Program-made: the position numbers and the translations under genes | Part shown: positions 59,751 to 64,000 of the stretch, one piece after another | Numbering within the stretch: position 1 is the first letter of the stretch | Layout: each line of letters starts with the position of its first letter | The notes under the pieces: generated by a model | The model's input: the letters and a program-made list of their open reading frames with translations, nothing else | Told to the model about the DNA's origin: nothing | Database searches by the model: none | Assembly: GCF_003030345.1 (NCBI RefSeq) | Contig: NZ_CP028158.1 | Span: 2,914,001 to 2,978,000, forward strand | Direction: 5' to 3' | From: Plantactinospora sp. BC1 | GTDB taxonomy: Bacteria; Actinomycetota; Actinomycetes; Mycobacteriales; Micromonosporaceae | Length of the DNA: 64,000 nt

Positions 59751-60167
59751 ATCAACCTCCGTTGCCTCGTGACAAGCTCAACACTGCTCGGTACACAAAG
59801 GCGGGGTCCTATCGTGACAGCGGATAACGATAGCTACGGATGACCGCTGCCGCGCCCGCCCGGTGCGTCTGATCGTGCACGCCGAGAGCCCTATCCACCC
59901 TGTGCGATATCGGCTTGGTCATCCTCAGTGACGCCGATGGGATCGCCTAATGGTTGTCGGCCAGGCGACATCAGTCGTGGCTTTTCAGTCAGGATTTGCT
60001 GGGCGGATCACGGTGGGAATACACCTTCGGTGTTCGGAACTGTCCATCATGGCCCTGTGCTGCGCCACAAGGTCGACTGAAGACTCGACCTCTCGGTCTG
60101 AACACTTTCGGACTGCGGTTCGAGACGCTATCCCAAGCCCCGGGCAGCGCGGGCCCTGAGCTACCGC
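59751..60167. other. 417-bp intergenic region
   Basis: It holds the promoter of the exonuclease gene. An inverted repeat CTATCG-N13-CGATAG (59809-59833) lies about 60 bp upstream of that start and could be an operator. The rest is A/T-richer than the backbone and shows no gene. Confidence 0.45.
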
Positions 60168-61337
60168 TCAGCGCACGAGCGCCCGGATCGTCTCACCGTC
60201 GAGCAAAGGCTTTCCGTCCGGCCCCTTGATGTAGGGACCACGGTAGATAACCTTGTGCCGTTGTTCGCTGGGGTACCACTGGCGGACCTTGTGCATCTTG
60301 ACGATCCATCGGTGCTGCCAGTTCCTACCCTTGGCTCCGCCGTGTGGCTGCTCGGCGCGTTGGCGCAGCCGGATCACCCGGACCTCAGGCGACATGCCTG
60401 TGCGCTCGGCGATCACCCGGGCGGCGTGGTTGGTCTCGATGTGCTGGACCTCGGCGATCCGCTGTTCGCACAGTCGCCAGAAGGCGTACAGGAAACGCAG
60501 TGTGAAGGTGTCGTCCGCGTCCTCGATTTGGCTGCCGGAGGCGTACTCGCCGATCACGCGGCTCTCATCCTGGCCCATGGCTTCGGCTGCGTCACGAACG
60601 GCGCCGTCGACAGCCTGGGCTGCACGCGCGAGCCGGGCCGGAGCCTGCGGGTCGGCCTCTGCGGCACGAAACGGCAGGCATCGGACTGCGTCAAGAATCA
60701 GCGGCGGCAGCGGCGTACCCGCCTGGCGGGCTTCGGCGGCGAGGTCCAGGAACGAGTCGGGACGTACCGGTCCGTGCGTATCGTGGTAGACCGACACCCG
60801 CACGGAGGGCTTCATCAGCATGGCGTCCCGGTTCGTAGGATCCGGGAGAGTGAAGTTGGCCGGAGTGTGCCAGCTGAATGCCCGATCGTCGCCGAGGTTG
60901 CCGCCGACGGTTCTGACCAGCACCGGGTACGGCAGCACCAAGAGGCCGGTCGGGCTGGGTAGGTCCTCCTCGTCGATCAGTTGCAGGTCCTCGACCCCGA
61001 GGCTTTGCGCTGCGGCAATGACTATGTCACACATTTGCGGCGTCACGACGTACAGTTCCGCCTCGGTGAGGTGGCGCGCCTCGTCACCAATCACCAGGTC
61101 TGCGGCCTCGTCCCAACCGGCCGGATACGGCGGCTGGTAGCCCAAACCGCCGAAAAGCATCAGCGTGGCTGCGTCACGGCTGCCAAAGTTGGCCCGGTGG
61201 ATCTCGTACGCCCGCATCATCTTGACCTTGTGCCACCGGCGGGCGATCTCCGCAGTCCGCATGTGCGTGGCGGTACCTGTCCGCGCCTCCCGGGCGAACC
61301 GGGCGGCGCCGGCGAGTGACCACGTCTTGACTGTCAC
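60168..61337 (-). CDS. unknown protein of a family common in actinobacterial islands
   Basis: Product of 389 residues. The N-terminal VTVKTWSLAGAARFAREART is followed by MRTAEIARRWHKVKMMRAYE. A central region, LIDEEDLPSPTGLLVLPYPV, and a strongly conserved C-terminal end follow: GRNWQHRWIVKMHKVRQWYP, then GPYIKGPDGKPLLDGETI. I recognise this aromatic/basic ending from unnamed proteins of actinobacterial mobile DNA but know no function. GTG 61337 follows GGAGGT with 4-nt spacing; the upstream open frame is poor. No membrane segment or signal peptide. Position inside the repeat-bounded island suggests cargo or replication-associated function. Confidence 0.7.
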   Translation of the reverse strand: MTVKTWSLAGAARFAREARTGTATHMRTAEIARRWHKVKMMRAYEIHRANFGSRDAATLMLFGGLGYQPPYPAGWDEAADLVIGDEARHLTEAELYVVTPQMCDIVIAAAQSLGVEDLQLIDEEDLPSPTGLLVLPYPVLVRTVGGNLGDDRAFSWHTPANFTLPDPTNRDAMLMKPSVRVSVYHDTHGPVRPDSFLDLAAEARQAGTPLPPLILDAVRCLPFRAAEADPQAPARLARAAQAVDGAVRDAAEAMGQDESRVIGEYASGSQIEDADDTFTLRFLYAFWRLCEQRIAEVQHIETNHAARVIAERTGMSPEVRVIRLRQRAEQPHGGAKGRNWQHRWIVKMHKVRQWYPSEQRHKVIYRGPYIKGPDGKPLLDGETIRALVR

Positions 61338-62058
61338 GGCTACCTCCCCAGGCCACCTACCACGGTGACGCTGGCAGCACGCTGCGTCAAGTCTGGAAGC
61401 GGGCAGCGGCCATGACCAGCGAGTCTGAGGCGACCGAGCGATGTCCACTCCGGGTGAACCTTGCGCCGCCCTGACGCCGCGAAGATCCTCGGCGAGACGA
61501 ACGTCAGGAGGCAGCCTGCCCGAGAAGTGCCCGGAATCGACGGATAACACGACCACCTTCCCAAAAAAGGCAGTCGCGGTCGCTACCGTAGCCCCCAGCA
61601 GGGTGGAATCGACGTTACCCTCGGCTGGCAGTCGAGGTTACGCCCAGCGATCCCGCCATGCACCCCTCCATAGCCAGAGCCAGCGGATTTCACGCCTACA
61701 ACCCCGCGAAGCCCATCCCCTCGCCAACAGCTCGACGCACACGATCCGCAGAGGGTGCCCAGGTCAGCCCCACTCCCAACACGTCCCGCTCAGTCCAGAC
61801 AGTCCCGCAGATTAAGAGGCTGATCTTGATTGAGTCATTCAGGCCCAGCGGCACCCCTGAAGTCCACCTGTTCGCGATTATTGCCCTATTTCGTCGCGAC
61901 AGCGTCCCCATGAGTCTAGCCAATCTCGGCCCGTCCACGGCAACCGAGCACCCGATGAGCGCCCATGCCCCTGGTTGCGCCGACGGGATGGCAATGAGGT
62001 TGCGAGTCACCCGTGCGGCTGCCGATGATTCGGCTTCGACCTCCGACGTGGGAGCAAA
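61338..62058. other. 721-bp region containing the right boundary repeat
   Basis: It contains the right copy of the attachment-site-like repeat (61806-61960). The left part (61338-61805) shows no gene; a poly-A tract (61562-61567) and irregular sequence suggest remnant DNA. The right end is the leader of the nuclease-like gene at 62059. Confidence 0.55.
61806..61960. repeat. attachment-site-like direct repeat, right copy
   Basis: Diverged copy of 53595-53750 in the same orientation. It preserves part of the tRNA-Lys anticodon arm (gattaagagg preceded by cccgc), but the T-arm and acceptor are lost to its left. Divergence indicates an old insertion or a related but distinct element, not a recent duplication. 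Confidence 0.8.
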
Positions 62059-63402
62059 ATGCGTAACTCGTTGATGGACCGTGCATCGGGCAATCAGATC
62101 GACGTAATCCTTACCCATCCGCGTCATCAGCAGGGCCTGCGGACCATGATCGAATTGATTGCTGACCTGCGTCGTTGTCGATTGGCTGCCGACCTGTACG
62201 AGTTCCAGGAGCGACTGTTCGGGTTAGTGCTGGAGATCGAGCAGCGCCGCAGCGAGATCAGCCGCGTCATGAAACGACTCAGGAAGCCAGGCGGCACCCT
62301 CCCTAGAGGCGCGCCCGACCTCGGCACCGACTTGGACCCGTCGGGCCTCGACTCGTGGATGCTGGAGGACGAGGTCTACGAACGGATCTGGCGGCAGCTG
62401 AAGTCGATCGGCGATGCCCTCGCGTGGCGATCGTTCGGGTACGACCGGCAGGTCATCATGGCCCTGTCCCGCAACGCCTCTCCAGGGATCATGCACGGCA
62501 AGGACGGTCTGACCAAAGAACGTGAGGTCATCGCGTCGGCCTGGCGCGACAACGGCGAGTTCGTGCTACACCACGACCTCACCGCCGCATTGCGGGTAGG
62601 CGACCTCAGCGTGTTCCGCGCCGACGGCAGCGTCCTACTGCACGAGGTCAAGATCAACAGCAAGCGCCGAATTAGGAAACAGGATCAGCTTCTGATCGAC
62701 ACCTCGACGGTTCTGGCCGATGAGGGGACACTGCCCAGCGGCATCACCCCCGTCCGCACCGAGATCCCACTTCTCACCAACCTGCGCGGGCTACGCGAGG
62801 TGCTTGGGCTGGCACACGAACGCAGCGGCATCCAGGCGGGTGTCGTGTCCCCCGGCCGGGCCGTCGTCGCCGCGAGCCAGTACACCGCCGCCCAGCACTA
62901 CCGCGAGGACACCTTCGGTGCCCGTTTCTCAATCGACCTTGCTCGCTACCAACGCAGAATCGGCATACGGTCACCCGAACACACCCTCAAGATAACCAGT
63001 CTCGATTCGGCTGCGCGCTGGCCCGCTCGACCCCCGTGGGCGATCTACCCGCTTGCGCCAGACGTCGCCGCCAGCCTCATCGCCGACGCAATGTTCTTCT
63101 TCGTCTGCATGTCCCCAGACGCGATCATCCGTCAGCTCGCCGACGTCGGCGTACTCGCGGAGTGGATGCAGCCGCTCAACGGCACTGAGGATTGGACCAA
63201 GCCGCTGCTACGCGTCGCGGCCACCGCCAGGAACCGCCTGTGGTTCACATCGTTGAACCCAGAGGCCATCGCAAGCCTGATGCTGGAGTTCATCGACCTG
63301 CGCAGCTGGTCCCGCCAAGTAGCCCTGATGCTCAGCGGCGACGTACCGGCCGGTACCCGACCGTGGCCCTGCTTCTCCGACGAGTACAAGACATGGGTAT
63401 GA
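62059..63402 (+). CDS. PD-(D/E)XK nuclease-like protein
   Basis: Product of 447 residues. A restriction-type catalytic core is suggested by Asp182 (AALRVGDLSVF) followed by Glu196-x-Lys198 (LLHEVKINSKRR), preceded by helix GKDGLTKEREVIASAWRDNG. The flanking N-terminal 120 residues are helical (LYEFQERLFGLVLEIEQRRS) and the C-terminal 200 residues are mixed and unrecognised. ATG 62059 has GGAG 4 nt upstream. It lies just outside the right repeat copy, so it belongs to the next island segment. A DNA nuclease is inferred from the D-x13-ExK pattern only; other functions of this fold remain possible. Confidence 0.65.
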   Translation: MRNSLMDRASGNQIDVILTHPRHQQGLRTMIELIADLRRCRLAADLYEFQERLFGLVLEIEQRRSEISRVMKRLRKPGGTLPRGAPDLGTDLDPSGLDSWMLEDEVYERIWRQLKSIGDALAWRSFGYDRQVIMALSRNASPGIMHGKDGLTKEREVIASAWRDNGEFVLHHDLTAALRVGDLSVFRADGSVLLHEVKINSKRRIRKQDQLLIDTSTVLADEGTLPSGITPVRTEIPLLTNLRGLREVLGLAHERSGIQAGVVSPGRAVVAASQYTAAQHYREDTFGARFSIDLARYQRRIGIRSPEHTLKITSLDSAARWPARPPWAIYPLAPDVAASLIADAMFFFVCMSPDAIIRQLADVGVLAEWMQPLNGTEDWTKPLLRVAATARNRLWFTSLNPEAIASLMLEFIDLRSWSRQVALMLSGDVPAGTRPWPCFSDEYKTWV

Positions 63403-63647
63403 CCGGCCTTGGGCCACTGGCGCGGCCATTCGAGTCGAAGCTACAAGAGGACCTCACGACACAGCATCTGCGTGCTGCGGAAACTCACAATGTGGACGGA
63501 GCCACGCCCTGCCCTGGCTCAAAGCGGCGACTGACCTCATCGCTGGCTTCCTCGCCCAGACCGGCATGACTCTCAAGCCAAACCGCCATGATGATGCAGA
63601 CGTCAGCCCTTCAACCTCTGTAGCTAGCTTGCGGCAGAATCGAGGCC

Positions 63648-64000
63648 ATGCCAGGCAGCGTGTCCGGAGGGGCCAGCAGCGCAGTGGCGGCGTCCGCGCA
63701 CGCCTCGTGCGCCCGATTCCGCGGGACAGACCCGCTGGTCACGGGCGTCACCCGCCGGAAGCTCGCTCAGGACATCGGCCACTCGAAGGGCCAGGAGAGC
63801 GCCATCCCGCTGCTGCGCTGGATGCGTGCGATGACGTTCGAAGGGCTTATTCAGGACAAACGATTCGCCTCCGAAGTTGTCACGATCGCCGTTGGCGGCC
63901 TCGGCCTAGCTCGCCCGACCGGCGTCGTCATCAGGGACGCCGGTGTCAACGTCATCAAGACCGCCGCCGTGCTCGACGCCGCTCACAAGGACGCTATCGT
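63648..64000 (+). CDS. unknown protein, 3' end beyond window
   Basis: Open frame from ATG 63648, preceded by purine-rich cgagg, and running off the window after about 117 codons. It reads TDPLVTGVTRRKLAQDIGHS and LLRWMRAMTFEGLIQDKRFA, then a hydrophobic VVTIAVGGLGLARPTGVVI. The first part resembles a small helix-turn-helix-like domain. No family recognised. Confidence 0.55.
   Translation, partial: MPGSVSGGASSAVAASAHASCARFRGTDPLVTGVTRRKLAQDIGHSKGQESAIPLLRWMRAMTFEGLIQDKRFASEVVTIAVGGLGLARPTGVVIRDAGVNVIKTAAVLDAAHKDAI

Overview
The window is high-GC actinobacterial chromosome with dense genes and many GTG starts. The signatures point to the Micromonosporaceae (Micromonospora, Plantactinospora or a relative): a four-gene conservon (cvnABCD), a SCO6745-family protein, GuaB1, an actinobacterial NAD(P)H-quinone dehydrogenase and a GPP34 protein. 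Genus is inferred from gene content only.

Layout. 0-3 kb: DUF4272 protein, RlmA-like 23S rRNA methyltransferase, adenosine deaminase. 3.6-8.6 kb: conservon encoding sensor kinase, Roadblock, DUF742 and GTPase. 9-14 kb: lipoprotein solute-binding protein, a protein joining an IS110-transposase-like domain to the tail of CvnA, and an acidic unknown. 14-20 kb: PadR regulator, CydDC exporter and a BlaI/M56 pair, with BlaI-type palindromes at both the blaI and cydD promoters. 20-26 kb: deoxyribose and base salvage (deoC, two aldehyde dehydrogenases of which one is half length, upp), GPP34 and a phosphosugar mutase. 26-35 kb: Ser/Thr kinase, acyl-CoA mutase large subunit, M20 hydrolase, DUF4349 lipoprotein and two conserved unknowns. 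35-39 kb: ABC exporter divergent from an orphan histidine kinase. 39-47.5 kb: GGCT-like protein, quinone dehydrogenase, an editing-domain-less threonyl-tRNA synthetase preceded by a possible threonine attenuator, a DoxX/TetR pair with two operators, GuaB1 and a biotin carboxylase/BCCP subunit. 47.9-50.6 kb: PadR-controlled DrrAB-type efflux pump, with the same 16-bp palindrome at both promoters.

From 50.57 kb the character changes to accessory DNA with more A/T. It opens with a truncated IS481 transposase abutting the tail of another gene, followed by a membrane protein, an unknown next to a DUF4326 protein, and the 3' half of a tRNA-Lys(CTT) with its terminator. A diverged repeat of about 155 bp starts inside that tRNA fragment and recurs 8.2 kb downstream. 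The two copies bracket a module with no integrase: a translationally coupled pair (unknown protein plus double-HxK phospholipase-D-like protein), a DnaQ exonuclease with a TerB-like middle and a BRCT end, and another unknown. Past the second repeat lie a PD-(D/E)XK-like protein and a gene cut by the window edge. This looks like a cis-mobilizable genomic island built up at tRNA-Lys and carrying a nuclease-rich, possibly anti-phage, cargo. That module is the best candidate here for an undescribed system.

The left 50 kb is housekeeping and regulatory backbone in which regulator-operator pairs can be read directly (BlaI, the second PadR, TetR).
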